Origin: Rallus limicola
Lineage: Eukaryota > Chordata > Aves > Gruiformes > Rallidae
Assembly (NCBI GenBank): GCA_022605955.1
Contig: JAKCOZ010000003.1
Span: forward strand, 49,662,179-49,726,178
Length of the DNA stretch: 64,000 nt
Reading direction: 5' to 3'
The stretch's first letter is position 1. Each line of letters begins with the position of its first letter. Both the position numbers and the translations under genes were made by a program. A model generated the notes under the pieces. That model saw nothing but the letters and a program-made list of their open reading frames with translations, did not search any database and was not told the origin of the DNA. This document shows positions 11,471-25,393 of the stretch, one piece after another.

Positions 11471-13232
11471 TCCAGCAGTTCAGTAACATCAGTAACAGGT
11501 CACAGTAACATCAGTAAACTCTTAAATGGTAGAAAACTATGTAACATTTTCTATTAGCAGATACAAACACAAGTGTAGATTAATGTGGACTGAATTACTT
11601 TGAAGCATTCCTCTCAAAGGTTCTACTGGAAAAAGCAGGAGTTGTGTGCCAGGTAATATTCCATTGCAAGATGATCCTTCAGTCTCACCTATAGAAGAAC
11701 TGAGTAAATCTGCTCTACTAGACTATGGTAATATAATGTATGATAAATAATGGTAATAATGAATAATGTTACATACTATAATAAAATTTAAAAACAAAAT
11801 CTTAAGAAAGTTGAACCAGTAATGAAAGGTTAAATCATTGTCTTGATCTACGATATGGTTAAGGAACTTCAAGATCCATCAGCTCTTTAGGAAGACAGCA
11901 AGCCCCAAGATAGTGACAACCTATTCTCCTGATAGCTCTTACCTTTTTTCCACTTTAATTAACAAAGCTAGAATGAGCATCACAAGATAAGTTGACCCAT
12001 AAAACTCCCCTTGGAAACTACTGGTCCCAAACCTGAATACACTTCACAGTCCCTTATTCCGAACTTTCTCACTACAAAAACAAGCTTTACAATCTGCCCT
12101 TGAAAGTTATTATTTTAATACCTTGAAAATAAATGAGCCATACTGACAGGACAGTGAAGCAGAAACTGCACCTCTTCCTCATGTGCTGTATTTATAAAGT
12201 TTCATCATGAGCACCACATACCTACTGCTCATAGCAGGTAAAAATGAATAGTGATCATATATCAAGACAAGTTTAGAGGACATCAGAACCTCCAGTATGA
12301 CTTTGCTACAAGATTGTCTGTGGTTTTTAGCACGGGTTGTTACCATTCATGCCCTTTGAATGTACTAGCCATCATCCCAACTATTCTTAGTTTTCAGTAA
12401 GGGAGAACTGGTGCTGACAGCTGAGGGATTTAACATCAACTGTTTCTGTATATAGGGATTTAATGGACTCTTGACATCAATGTAAGTACAGCAACATCCA
12501 CAGTGTTCTAATAGTAACTGTCCATGAGCATTTTCAGGAATTTAAAGCTCATTTGTGAGAATTTGAACTGAATTTTGACTTAAAGTCTTGACTCTCTACA
12601 AACAGCAACATGCTTGCTATTGCATATTTTCAAAGGTTATATTTTGCAGGCATGTTTACATTTAGTAGATACAGAGGATTTTCTGCCCAACCAGAGCAGT
12701 TTCTAATCAATCAGAATCTGATTAAACCACAGTGCAAAGCAAAGCACACAAGATGTAAGTGAAACATTTGCAGATATATCTGCATGGCGATTCTTAATTC
12801 TTGAAAACATAGCCACGTTTGTCAGATATTTATACTGCAGGATCCTAATGGGAAAAGTTCTCATCTCCCCAATAAATTAGGTAGGCTCAAGACTAAGTGT
12901 GCTAAATACCATGCAAGTGTATGAGACATACTCTCCAACACAAAGTTCATTAATAGTCTAATCAGTGGTGACAGGCAACGAGGTCCTGGAGGAATGGAGA
13001 AAAGAGAGTAAGATAAATGAACAAACACTTACAAATAGACAGTGCAGTGACTGTACCAAGCGATAGCTGTACAATGAAGTGTCATGAGATTTGACCCAAA
13101 CTCACCTTCTCAGTGTCTCTAATCACAGTGTGGATTTTTATATTTATATCCATGCTCGTCTGAGGACAACATGCATCCTGAAACTCAGAGACTTTATGCA
13201 CATTTATTCACCAAAAAGTAGGTATTGACATG
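11471..13232. other. Intergenic DNA, nothing recognised
   Basis: No gene or clear repeat seen. The sequence is AT-rich and unremarkable up to the ACATG duplication at 13228-13232 that borders the next LTR. Confidence 0.5.
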
Positions 13233-13622
13233 TGTGGTGATTCAGCCAAAAGCAGTGGCTGAGCACACACTGCTCACTCACTCCCAGAGGAGAAACAGAC
13301 AGAGCCTCCATGGGTTGGGATAGGGACAAAAGCACCATGAAAGCAGATCAATAACATTCTGCAGCAATTTCACTCACACCCAGTGATAACACAGAGTATG
13401 TTATTGACCTGACAGTAACAGAGAGTGCTGCATAACACAAGGACCAAACAGACACCCCAGCTACACTCAGACTGCCCTGAAGGCACCCAGGAACACCCCT
13501 CTCCAACCAACCCTTTTTATGGAGGAGTCACGTCAGGTGGTGTGGAGACAGCCTGGGCTCACTCAGCTCATCTGTGCTGGCTGCCTGTGGAGGTTACCTC
13601 TGGCCTGGCCAGAACCAGGACA
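13233..13622 (-). mobile_element. Solo LTR, 390 bp, perfect 5-bp target-site duplication
   Basis: The ends are TGTGGTGATTCAGCC and GGCCAGAACCAGGACA. The direct repeat ACATG is present at 13228-13232 and 13623-13627. It is the same family as the interrupted copy at 6601-7605, inverted. The open frame at 13425-13643 overlaps a similar open frame in the 7177-7404 region only because both lie in the same LTR; it is not a gene. Confidence 0.9.
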
Positions 13623-16600
13623 ACATGCTTCCAATTTCTTTAAGAATTCATAAGTATAAGTTGCTTAAGAATCATGATCACAGAAACTGCTAGACCATCT
13701 TCTGCATTTAGGAAGGAAATTTCAATGGAATTGTCACTTTTTTAAAGTTTAAAGTTGTTTTTTGGTAATGAATTTTTGAATGAAATTGTGTTTTGCTTCT
13801 CCTGGACACCTTAACTGAAACCTATAGTAGTAATTTATTTTAAAAGCAAATACATGTATATCCATGGAAAAGTAGAGGTTTGTTTAATATTTCTGTATGT
13901 TTGTATAACTTAAGATGTGTTAAAAGAGGCTTCTTAACATTATTGCAGAAAAATTAAAAGCAAATTGTTTCCTGGACTGCAAATTGTCCTCATCTCTCTG
14001 ACCATTGCAGGTCTCCACTGATCTTAGCAGCCTATCATCTACTAGTGCCTACTCTTCGCCACCAAGACAGAATTAAGAAATTTCATCCCTCACATCAGTG
14101 AAATGGAATCCTGGAAAGATAAATACCAATTAATGATAAGTAGGCTTCAAAAAATTTTTTTTAAAATCAGTCCTGCAGGTAAAATCCACTGAGAAGAACC
14201 CCATCCCACCACACTGCTTTGTGTCTGAGATTTAACAACACATACTGTGTATGCAGATATTGCATAAAATAAAGTGTGCACCTTTTCAGCATGCATTTCA
14301 CAAAGTTCAGGCAAACCACAGCGAAAAGCCCAGAATGGCTTTACTATTCCATCAGTTTGAAAAAAGAGCGATACTTCCCCGGGTTGTTATCGCATTATGT
14401 TCTGCAGAGTGGCTGATTTAGCATTCAGTTTCAAATTAAGTAGATTAAATCAAGTATAAATAAAATTAGGAAACTGCAAAGAGAACTACAAAGCATATTT
14501 CTTAAAATCTTTCTCACTTATCTCAGCCTGGCCGTACCTGTTCCCAGCCCAGCAGTCAGATAAGATTCAATCTCTTTTTCAAGTGAATTCTGGAGGGGTA
14601 TAATTACACCTAATTTGTAATAAATTACAGGAAACTGAGCAATAGTTTAATAGTGCATCACAAGTTTTTATTCTTCAAGAATTATTTCCAAAGGGAATGT
14701 TTTTATAGCCCTTGGAAACCAAAGTTTCTAGCCTAGCCACCACCAGCTGGATTTTGAAATTTTCCTCACAGAGTGTAAACGGCAGCCGAGTAAACCTCTG
14801 CCTGATATGCAGAGGCAGCAGCTATGCCGTTTTGCAGGCTGGCAGCGTTAGGAATAAGAAGACTGATCAGCAATGCTACAGACAAGATGGCTTGAACCAG
14901 TTCAGTAGCATCAAAGGGAAAGGAGACCAAGAAGCCTCTTCTTCCTCACAGTGTGGCTTACATCAGAATCCCAGCAATTCATTGTCTGCATGGCACTGGT
15001 GGGATGGAAGCACTTGAAAACCAGAAAGCAAGAAAAGTATCAATTCACTTCTTTTCACCCTACAAACTCAGGAAAAAGAATTATTTTTCGATGATGAGCA
15101 TGGAAAACAGCTTTAGGAATATTTCAGTTTGTAAATAGGAAATATTTCCTTTCCCCTCTGATATAACAAGGGTCTGGCAAAAAGCAACATGGCGTCTGCA
15201 AATGAGGTCACACTTAGCACAGCAGGCACGGTATTCAGAGTTGTGGATAAATGAACTCTGAGTCAACCAGTGTAGGAAAAAAAGTACCAAAATAAAGTTC
15301 TGAAAAGGTATCAAACAAGGATGTTTACCATAACAGGCTCATGGTTTGATTTTTTTTAATATAGTGAGCTATGTAAGAACTTATTTCCAGGCTTTATAGA
15401 ACTAGCTTGATCAGTTCTGTGCTCTCCATTAGAAAATTGCTAGTCTCTATGTTCCTGACCCCCTAGAGAGCTACCAAGAAAAATTGTTTAGTGATATGTA
15501 ACTACAATGTAAATAGCCTTGGGCTTCAACTTCTTGACCTTACACAATGCAGATGAACTCTCTCTCAAGAGAGAAAATAGATAAGGTTGAGGAGCCTTAG
15601 GTCTTTGTGGATTTAGTCATGCAGATTTCTATGATAAAGTAATACTGAAGTTATACTTTTTATATTTTGCCATGGTATATTTCAGTGGTGACAAATCACT
15701 TATATCACAATGGTTTTCCCACCAGGAGGTCATGTACTAATTCAAGTTTTAAAAAGTTCATGTTCTTTTTTTTACACCCCATTATTAGGATTATCTTCTT
15801 TAATATAGTCAGCAACCATTTACATTTGACCTTGATTAAGAGTACTAGTCCATCAATCCGTAGATTATACAGTAACGAAATGTGAACGACCATTTGTCAA
15901 TAAAGCCAAAGTCTTTTATAATATGGCCAAAAAATGGTCTACATACAATGGCATAATCTTTTTGTCATCTTCATATGAAGAACACTGATGACAAGACATG
16001 ATTCCTGACAGCAAAAAGATTCTAAACACTCTCCTATATATAGTTATCCTTTGATGAAACACTTTGATTGAAACTCTATTCTGTGAGTGATCTTGGCTAG
16101 TGTTTAATTTGGCATAATTATACTATGTATATTTATGTATGCAAATAATCTTGCCTAAATTCAATGAGCCAACTCAAACATTCTCTGCACTTTAAATTGA
16201 ACCCAACTTGGATGAACGGAGGTAATTTTGCCCTCACTTAAGAGCTGCACTTGTGAAACTGGGGCCAGAAGCAACCCACAAGTTTTAAAATTATTAAATA
16301 TCATTTTCTGAAGAGCCTGTACAACAAATAAAATCTGATCATTAATAAATTAATATTTTTTCTCCTGTCTTCCCTTCTGAACTGGAAGTCATTTGTTATG
16401 GAGCCCTTTTTCCCTCAACAAAGCATTTAGATGTTCAAATGATTTTCAGGAAATTTTTCAGCTGTGTCCACATCTTTTCTCTTGACTGGCTTGTACTTTG
16501 GACCACTGATTTCAGTAAGAGACTCTAAATCTTAGAAGTCAGTGCATAAGGATGTTTCAGTTAGGTTTTCAGAGAGATTTTTTACAATTATGAAATACCT

Positions 16601-19600
16601 CGGGGTTGGGATGGAGTTTTATGTGTTGATCTTCCAACTGGTTTTAGATGGAAATATTAAATAGTTTCACTTCTGAAGAAACTGCTAGATCCTCTACATA
16701 GCATAGAAATTGTTTAAGTTTTATTTCATTCTTGACAATTTCAAACCGTCTCCAAGTACCCACATCTTCAAGGTAGGAAGAATATGAATTTCAGACCAAG
16801 AAGATAATAGCCCAGAACTTTTATCTTCAGGAACATTTTTCCTCATCAAATAAAAAAGAAGCTGAAACTTATGTCACATCAATTGTTTTTTTTCTTTGCA
16901 GATCATTCTTGAAGTGGAGGATAAAGCATGATGCAAAAAACCCAAATAAATCCATAGTATTTTATTCTACTAGTTGTACGTATTATCTTTAAAAGCAAGA
17001 GAGTTCAACACACAGATGATACATTTTTATAGACTCATCTGCTAATCATCACTAACGAAGGGAAAGCATTGATGCTTATAGATGAACTGCATATAGAGGA
17101 CCCTTTTTATACAAAAATGATATTCAGTAACATAAATTGCTTTAAAAATTTGATCTTTGCTGTATGTATCATCATCCCTGTTAACATTAGCTACTTCCAC
17201 ATTAGAGTAACTGTCATATTTTGGAATTACCTTTAAACTGCAGTATTGTTTCCCTCCTCTTATATAGTTTGTATATTCTGTGCTGATATTTAGTAGACAT
17301 TCTTACAGCAAAGTCTGGTCTTCATTTTAATTACATGGGATCAAGTGGTCAGCAACAGAACTATTAAATATTTGAGTGCAGGTGCCAAGCAGCATGTTAG
17401 TTCCTGAAAATCTGTATGTTTGAAACCCTCAGCAGCGCAGTATATGCCAGTGTGGTAGTACCATTCAATATATGTGGTTTCAAAGGTTGCTGTGGACCTT
17501 TGCCAGGGTAGACTTTAAACACAGAATACTATGATCTGTGTTGGAAATGTTTGTGCTTAAGCTATATTTTTACCTTTTATTTGTACCTTGTGGGATGAAC
17601 AGTTCTTGTCTTGTAAGAATAACAGCTATTGACACAATTTAAATACATTGGAGAAGGGCAGACTATATTATAGGCACTGCAGTAGCTCTGCCATCTGGCT
17701 CAGTTCCAGGAAGGTTTAGATACTGCTATTCAATTTGATTTTGCACTCAAATAAGGCCACCTTTACTTAGCCAGAAACAAAATCTGGTAGCAAGGAAGTT
17801 TAGAGAATCATTAGATGTAATAATGCTACTAATAAATCCATTCTGCCAAGGCTGGAATGGGATTTGAACAATACACAAGCACTGGCTTGTTCCTCTGAAC
17901 AAGGGCAAATGTATTTATGGCAGCACTGGAAGGAAAGCACTCCCTTATCATAAAAAGCTTCAGTGGTATTGTCAGAGGCCAAGAGTCACAGCCAGATGTT
18001 GTGACCTAAATTGCAGCATTACATATCCACTCTTGCAGAACTCAAGAGGCAACACAAACCCCAGGTTTTTTACTAGCATTTTTAGAAAAGAGCTTCCAAG
18101 GTAAGTAGATACTTCAAAACATAGCAGGAATTTCTGCTTAATCTGACAGACCTACTTACTCAACAGATACATAAGAAAGTGGATGTTTGCCAAATGCTTC
18201 AGTCACAGGACATCACAATAAGCTTTATTACCTATTATCAAACATACATCCCTCATTAAAACATGTTATTTAGTAATTTCAATAAGACACACTAATTTTC
18301 AATAGTCCTAAGTACTTGCTGATAATTATTGATTAAGCTTCTGGAGAGACAAGCATCTTGGAAAATTTCACCAACTCTTTATCAATGACAATTCCTTGGT
18401 TTAGGCATCCAGCTAAAAATCAACAGCTTATTTTTATAAACAAGGTTTCTTAACAGGAGAGTAAGTTCAGATCTCTGAACAAAATATCCCCATGTAAAAA
18501 AAAAAAAAAAAAGGAAACTGTCTCTTGCTGATTTTTTCCAAGTAAGTAGTCATTTGGGTTTTTTTATTTGGGTGGGGTGTTGGTGGTTTTGTGGTGTTTT
18601 TTTGGTTGAGGCTTTTTTTTTTTTTTGGTTTGGTTTGTTTGTTATAAAGAAGAGTCATTCAAAGCTATAATAAGACAAGAAAACATTGCTACTTCAAATC
18701 ATGAAAAAAAAAGATCCCAAGCTCTCTAAAAATAAAATGGCATTGCAGAAGTATTGTGCACATCATAGTCTGATAAGGTTGACAATGAATACAGTGGTTC
18801 AAATTTTTTTCTTTTCTACAAAGAAAAAGGACGGCCTGACTAGGAAGAACAGGTAGCAAGATGGGGCCAACTTTGGTGTAAACTTGCTTTCAAGAGAGCC
18901 TGGAAGCTATAAAATGATGAAAGATTTTCAGCTTTAATTGAGTACCATAAATTCATCATCATTCATTAATCCTGAATACTGACATCACTTAGTGTTGCAC
19001 TCTGCAAGAAGCCATTTTAACTTGAATTGTTTAGCTCAGTTCTTCAGGACTCTAAGTTTTCTTACTTTCTCTGGTTTTTTCCTTTAAATTCAGAAAGGTC
19101 AAATATCTGGAGAAATACCGCTTTTCTGGCAAAACACAAAACTAGAAGCAATAAATCTTTCTCTTTGTTCACAATCTCAACAGCCATCAATCTCTGATTA
19201 CTATGTTAAACATCTCTGTAGATCTATACTTCTTCTTAACAGCCTCTGCTGAGACTAAGCTTTTAGAGGCCTTTATAAATAGCAGAGCCATGTAATTTTA
19301 TTTCATTTCCAATAAAAATCCAACCACCTTCCGCTGACTCCCTGGACATACGGTATAGCCATCTGTAATAAAAACAATCTGCCCCACTACAGTGACTGGA
19401 GTGGAGACTTCGATGCTGGGAATGAATGGGTAAGTGGAAATAAATTATTTAGTTACCAACATCCAAATTCAAATGGCTCCAATGCATTCTTGTCCTGGGA
19501 ATGTGAAAAATATTTTTTAACAAGAAGGCCCTGGGGCAACAGTAAATGGAAATCAGATGTCAAATCTACATGCTTCTCTGAAGGCAGCCTCTGAGCCCAT

Positions 19601-22199
19601 AGACTTTGCTTTTGCATTTACACTAAAGAAAAAACTAAATCATAGTGCTTCAAGCAATCTATATTTAGCCTTAAGAATAAGCAACCATAACCTCCTCATA
19701 TTTGTCAGCATTGTAGGCTAGCAGCACTACATCAAAGTCCCAGTAACAGCTAATTCCCCTTGTAACCTTATTGTTCCAACAAGACTATAAATTCTTTATA
19801 ATTCTTTATAAGCCTTACATAAGCCTTACATAAGCAAAGTACATTTCTTTATACTTCTTACACAAGTCTTTAGAATTGAGGAAGCCAGGAGAAGGAGAGT
19901 AAGCTTTCATGGCATAGAGACCAACACAGACATAGAGGGAGCAGCAGGTGAGAACACCTGGGGCTAGTGGTGCCAGTAATGAAAATGCAAAGATCCTTCA
20001 GGAAAGGAGTCTCTCAAAACTTTCCAACTGGAAACCCACTCTGTGCTGTCCAGCTTTTAAAACTGCACATTTAAAATCTTCCAAAGTCCCAAACATCTCT
20101 GTTAAAATTAAGAAAGCTAATCCAAAGTCACAGATCTTCCCCCTCTTTTGTCTGTGGTTTTGGAGGTTTATTGTTGTTCGCTGTTTTTTAGTGGGTTTTT
20201 TTAATGACCCAATTGAATTTATGAAATTTGTATTAAGAATTCTCTACTCAATTCTCCCTTCAATCTTCTTTCCCCTTGTAAAACATTTCATCTCAGTTTT
20301 TCATTGAGGAAGCTCAGGTTCCTTCTACTATAAGCTGCTTTTACTGTGCCTCAGCCAGCTGCACTTCCGTAGCTGTCCTCCTACCTGCTGTTGCGGGAAA
20401 ATCTAAGTGGATCCAGAGCACTTGCATCTAGAGTCAACTTTTCAGTTGAATGCAGACAGTAATATAATGTTATAAGGTGGACAAAAAGAAAGGATGAAAA
20501 TGTTTCTTAGAAGGAAATGTCAGAGGATTTCTTGTTATTACTGACACCTCAAATCCTCCGCTTATCTCACATTCAAACTTTTATTACAAAATACCACATG
20601 TTTTGAAAATACAAGAGTGTAGGAACTAGTCCCTGTTTACAGCACTGCTCTACAGCAACAAGACAGTTGTCTTAAGTATAAAAATATTACTGGACAGAAC
20701 AACACAATAAAGGTAGCTATTTGATATAAATCTAATATCGTAACACTTCTGGTGAGAAGGGTCCTAAACAGGGAAGAAATCTCCGACATGCAGTTTTTCC
20801 TAGAACAATGTATGTTGTAAAACTAAAAGAAATGTGTTTCTTGTGAATTATAACAGCAGTTCCAGCTCTGGAAAACAGAGCAGCAGAACAAACACATGTA
20901 TCAAATTGGAGTAGTTTAGAATTATAAACAATGCATACAACAAATCTACAAGCAGCCAATATAAAAAGTTGTTTAAAATGTGGAGATCTGCTGTTTCTCA
21001 GCAAAGGTGGAGGAATTTGTGCAGGAACACATACCTATGCTACAAAACAAGCTCTTAGATTAAAAATTATTTCTGATGTGCTAATCCCTGAAAATACCTG
21101 GCATGGAAGTCTTTTCAGAGGAACCAGAATTTCTTAAGCTGACCCCCTCCCATGTTTCCCTAGTTCTCAAAGCTCTAAACTTTTCAGTAGTCTCTAATTT
21201 TGAAAGGTTACTTAGAAAAGACTATTTTCTATTCTGATTTTTTATCATCTACTGGTGTGCACATGAAGACAGAAAAGTAGCTTTCTCCTTCGGTTCATCT
21301 TAAAGTGGCCTAGCCTGTCAAAGCTGCTGCTTAATGAATTTAATGCTTAATGATTTGGAGGGTCAATTCTCCTTCAAAGCAGGTATTTTACTTGTAACTC
21401 TAATGCTGAATTTTTTCAAATAAGAGACCTGACAGTATTTTTTTGGTAGATTTAGGAAATGCAGGTCAGGAACTGGCAGTTATAATGTCATAAATCTATG
21501 TGTAGGTACACACCCTTAAAATCCCATTAATAAATAAACTAATGATAGTAGAAAAGTACACCCACAACAAAACCAAAATTATTTCGAGAAAAACATTTAT
21601 TTTATAACTCTCCAGAACTCTAGCCTTCAGACAGCCACTTAGTATGGCCAAGCCTCTCCCCTTGGCATCTTAATCTCTGATTAAGGGATAAATATAGAGA
21701 AAATAGGAGAATGTTATAGTCTTTTTTATTATCAAATATATTTTTTCTATAATGAGTACAATACCATCCCATTTGACTGCATTCAAGAAGCACGTTGAAG
21801 AGCAACGGAAAAGGAAAATAAATCACTGCTAGAGGCAAAACACCTGTTTTACAACTTCAGAAAAGCCAGAACATAGTGGTTAGGAAAAAATCCACTATAT
21901 TCCAGATGCCAGAGAAAGTGGCAGACTGATTTGTTAAACTTGAGAGCCTGAGGAAAAAAAAAATGTTAGTAGGTAAAGAGATGAATTTAGTTCAGGAAAG
22001 GAGGAGCAAGTTGACACAAACTTCCAATAGGAAGAAGGTTAGTGAATGTTTATCACAACATGAAACAAACAAAAAAAAAGTATTACAAAATAGGAAAGAA
22101 AGTTTATTTTTCATAGTTTCTTCTTGTCTTTATCTGCAATGTACCTCAAGTTGAATAAATAGTACTTTTATAAACTATTCTTTTTATTTTAACATGTAA
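13623..22199. other. Long AT-rich intergenic stretch, no gene seen
   Basis: About 8.6 kb with no exon, RNA gene or recognised transposon. Small features only: short tandem duplications at about 19788-19836 (AATTCTTTAT twice, then AAGCCTTACAT twice) and the low-complexity stretch listed separately at 18497-18645. The 119-codon frame at 19948-20307 has no recognisable domain. Confidence 0.5.
18497..18645. repeat. Low-complexity poly(A) and T/G-rich stretch
   Basis: A run of about 16 A is followed by a T/G-rich region with several T runs and repeated GGTTTG and GGTGTT units. No transposon end accompanies it, so I read it as simple low-complexity DNA. Confidence 0.8.
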
Positions 22200-22205
22200 T
22201 ATTTT

Positions 22206-22860
22206 ATGTTACACAACACACATACTATAGATGCAAGAAGAAAATGGGTCAGTAGATGGCTTGCCTTGTTCCTACAAAGAAGTACACAGTACCCAGGTCT
22301 GCATCCTAGCTCTCAGTTGCTCTTTTCAGTGACTGGACTGCAGCTTTTCTGCCTCATGGAAGTAAAGAAGCTGAGTGCCCTCCAGAAGCTGCTCTCAGGA
22401 AAACTGGCAGGCATCTGAAGGAAGATGTGTACAGTCACCAAGATGCAGAACGAGGACATTTTTCAACACATAGCAGATTTGCTGGAAAAGAAATGCACTC
22501 ATTAATCCAGACAGGAATTGCTGCAGCCACATTTACTGCAGATGTTCCTGGCCTTCTTCCCAACCCTCCACCAGCACCAGAACTGCCAGGACATAGGTTA
22601 CCCTGCACTGCTCCAGCACAAGTTGCCATTCTCTCCATATCAAAGAAAAGGGGAGCCAGTAAATTACATGAGCTTAAAGCAATAGTAATTACATGCTCAC
22701 CACTAAAACACTGTGGGGACTGCACTGCAGTGGATTGCTCTGCCACAAATCCTCCCACTGACCAATCAAAAACTAGTTTGAAGGAACCAAGCTGTTGTAT
22801 AGTCGGGAATGGATTCCTCAGGAATCCTCAAACCATTTTCATCTCCTACCTGTGACTATT
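22206..22860 (+). pseudogene. Possible decayed coding relic, unidentified
   Basis: Between 22225 and 22690 two abutting plus-strand frames read like protein: a leucine-rich stretch ending KKLSALQKLLSGKLAGI, then after a stop an ATG-led stretch (from 22426) with TKMQNEDIFQHIADLLEKK. After another stop, the same frame continues RQELLQPHLLQMFLAFF and on to SPYQRKGEPVNYMSLKQ. No splice sites, long frame or known domain supports a live gene. It could be a decayed retrocopy or chance. I do not recognise a parent gene. Confidence 0.25.
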
Positions 22861-25393
22861 TCCTCCTGCAGTTCTCAGAAACAGATAAAAAAGAAACACA
22901 CAAATATTTCTGTGTGACATTTCCTCTGTCTCAGTCATTTCCATATGCAGAAGATGGGGGCATGCTGTAAGTGTGAAGTGGTTCTCAGTAACTCACTGTA
23001 GATCACCAATCTTACAATACTTCCGGCAGGAACGTTGGGTCCACCTCATCACCCCAAAGTAGTCAATTCAGACTGGTGTGCTAATAAGGCCTGCCTGAGA
23101 CCTCTCACGGGGCATTAAAGGAAACTTCTTGCAATCTACTCATTTAGGGACATCTGACCAGCAGCCTGCATGCAAATAAGATTTTATGTGATCCAGTGGG
23201 CTCAGATCATGCAAACTGGTTTTATTTTCAGACAAATGTCTGAAATCCATTAATTTAACATAGGCAAAGTTCCTCAATAATAGCAAAGTGACTGACTGGC
23301 ACCCTTGTAATTTGATTCTTATTTCAAGGTCTCACTGACATTTATTTTTGGAAGCTGCTTTCATTTCAAGTGCCACTGCTGCCACGGAAAACTGAAGCAC
23401 AGAATGCATTGTTCATAAACGCCTCACACAGAGTTTTAAGTGTATACATAAATTTACCTGATTTGTTTCATTTTGCACAGGGCTCTGGAGGTGGAGGTAC
23501 AAAACATGGATCATTTACTTATCTTGTTTTGCCAGCTCATCTGCCTTCTTGCTTATTATCCTGAGCCATGATAAGTGGCTACATAATTACTAGGAGTGTT
23601 TTAATTCCTGTGAAAAATGGGTATTTTGCTCAATGATTACAAATAAAAGATGGGGAAAGGAGATGTGGTTTATATATATAGGTATCAATCATTCAGGTGC
23701 AATTTATATGTAACATAAAACAAAAAGACATTTTCAGTCATCTATGCCAATTCCTTGTTAAGAATTTTTCAATACAATCCACTTCTTAGGACAGCAGGAC
23801 GACATGCTTAATTCTGTGCATAATAGTTTTTTCCTGGATATAAAGCCTGAAAAGGAGTATTTATCATTGATTTCTAATTTAGGCGTTTCTGTCCAGTGTA
23901 GGCAGCACTCAGTTTCACAATGCTGTAAATTAATAATGTTGCTTGTACTTAAGTTGTACCTAATAACTTGTCCTTGATGTTTCACTTTCAACACATACAT
24001 GGCTTGAGAGGACATTGCTGGCATGGACAGCTGACTGACAGGTCAAGTGAGCAAGCACACCACCAGCGAAGTATCTCTGAAGACAAGTCTAATATCAACC
24101 CTTCTTTTTAAGCAATTATTTCAAAAGTGCAGGTGAACATCACCTCTATCCACAACTTACTTACCCTACCCAGTATTCAAACAAAAATTAAAATACATAT
24201 CTGGCAGAGCTGGCTCACTTGACCAAGTTTGAGTTCTTATCACAGAAAAGAATTTAGCTGAAGGTATACACAAAAAGACAGATGGTCTTGCAAGCTCTGC
24301 CAAGCCAACAGGTCTTACTATTAATAAATCAATGACAGAAGCTATGAAAATTAATTTACCTACTGATAATTTTATCTCTTTCAAAGGTGAAGTCTCAACA
24401 ACTGCTAATAAATCTACTTATAGCAGAGATTGCGTGCTTGATGGAAGGTTGAGAACAGGGAAGACAAGTGCTGCATTTCAAAAACTCAATATGTAATGAA
24501 TGTCCAGTGTGATTAGAACTTCAAATTAAATATGTGAGGCAGTAACATTTTTCATCAGTTTCCACACAGCACAGTTTTGAAATAGAAGACTGCTCAGTCT
24601 GTAGAAGAACTTGTAATGAAGATACCTGTGCAGAGTAACTCAAGGGAAACAGATGTACAAAACTCTTCGGTGTTTGTTCTAAGTACAGTCACAACTAACC
24701 ACTAACACAATCACCTTGATCAGGTTATCCATGCCAAGGACAGGACATGAGCTGCTGTGCCTCATTAATGCTGCTGTGCTGGTTGCCAGTCATGGCCCCA
24801 GCAGCAGCCGTAAAAAAACCAATCATCTCATAACAGCAAAAAAAGCTGAGGAAGACCAACTATACTGATGTATTTAGAGATATGTTACTCTCAGCCATCT
24901 CCTAGCCCAACACTTCTTAGCACCACTTTTATCTTCTTCAATTAGTGAGGGGTCAATACACAGGAGTATAATAGACAGGTGTTATGCACCAGAGGTGTAT
25001 AAGCAAGTGGGATTATAAGAGGAACAGTAAATCTGCAGTCCCCTCAATGGCTGTAGAAGAAAGATGGAGGATAAAACCTAGCACTTTGAAAATTAGAAGA
25101 ATATTAGGGCAAATTTCATTTGATACTGCATCAGTTTACCACCATACTCCCTGGAAGACTACCTGGGCAGACTTCATCTCGTGATGAAAGTGTTTTCAGT
25201 TCTCTTTTCTGCACAAATTCTTTTGTCCTGATCTGAAAGCTTTCTAATTTTTTTCTGCTCTTTTTTAATTTTAAAGCCCTGAACAAATGTTCTTGCACCA
25301 TAATATTTACTGAAGAGTTGCACCACTTATGATCTTCCCATTTGGAAACTTTTTATTTATTTTGGTCTTCATTTTTGTAAGTAAGTTAGATAA
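22861..25393. other. Intergenic DNA, nothing recognised
   Basis: No gene or clear repeat seen. Open frames of 60 to 90 codons are scattered on both strands without recognisable content. Confidence 0.5.

Noticed and set aside
19948..20307. 119-codon plus-strand frame ending in a hydrophobic stretch
   Set aside because: The hydrophobic end reflects T-rich DNA. No family recognised.
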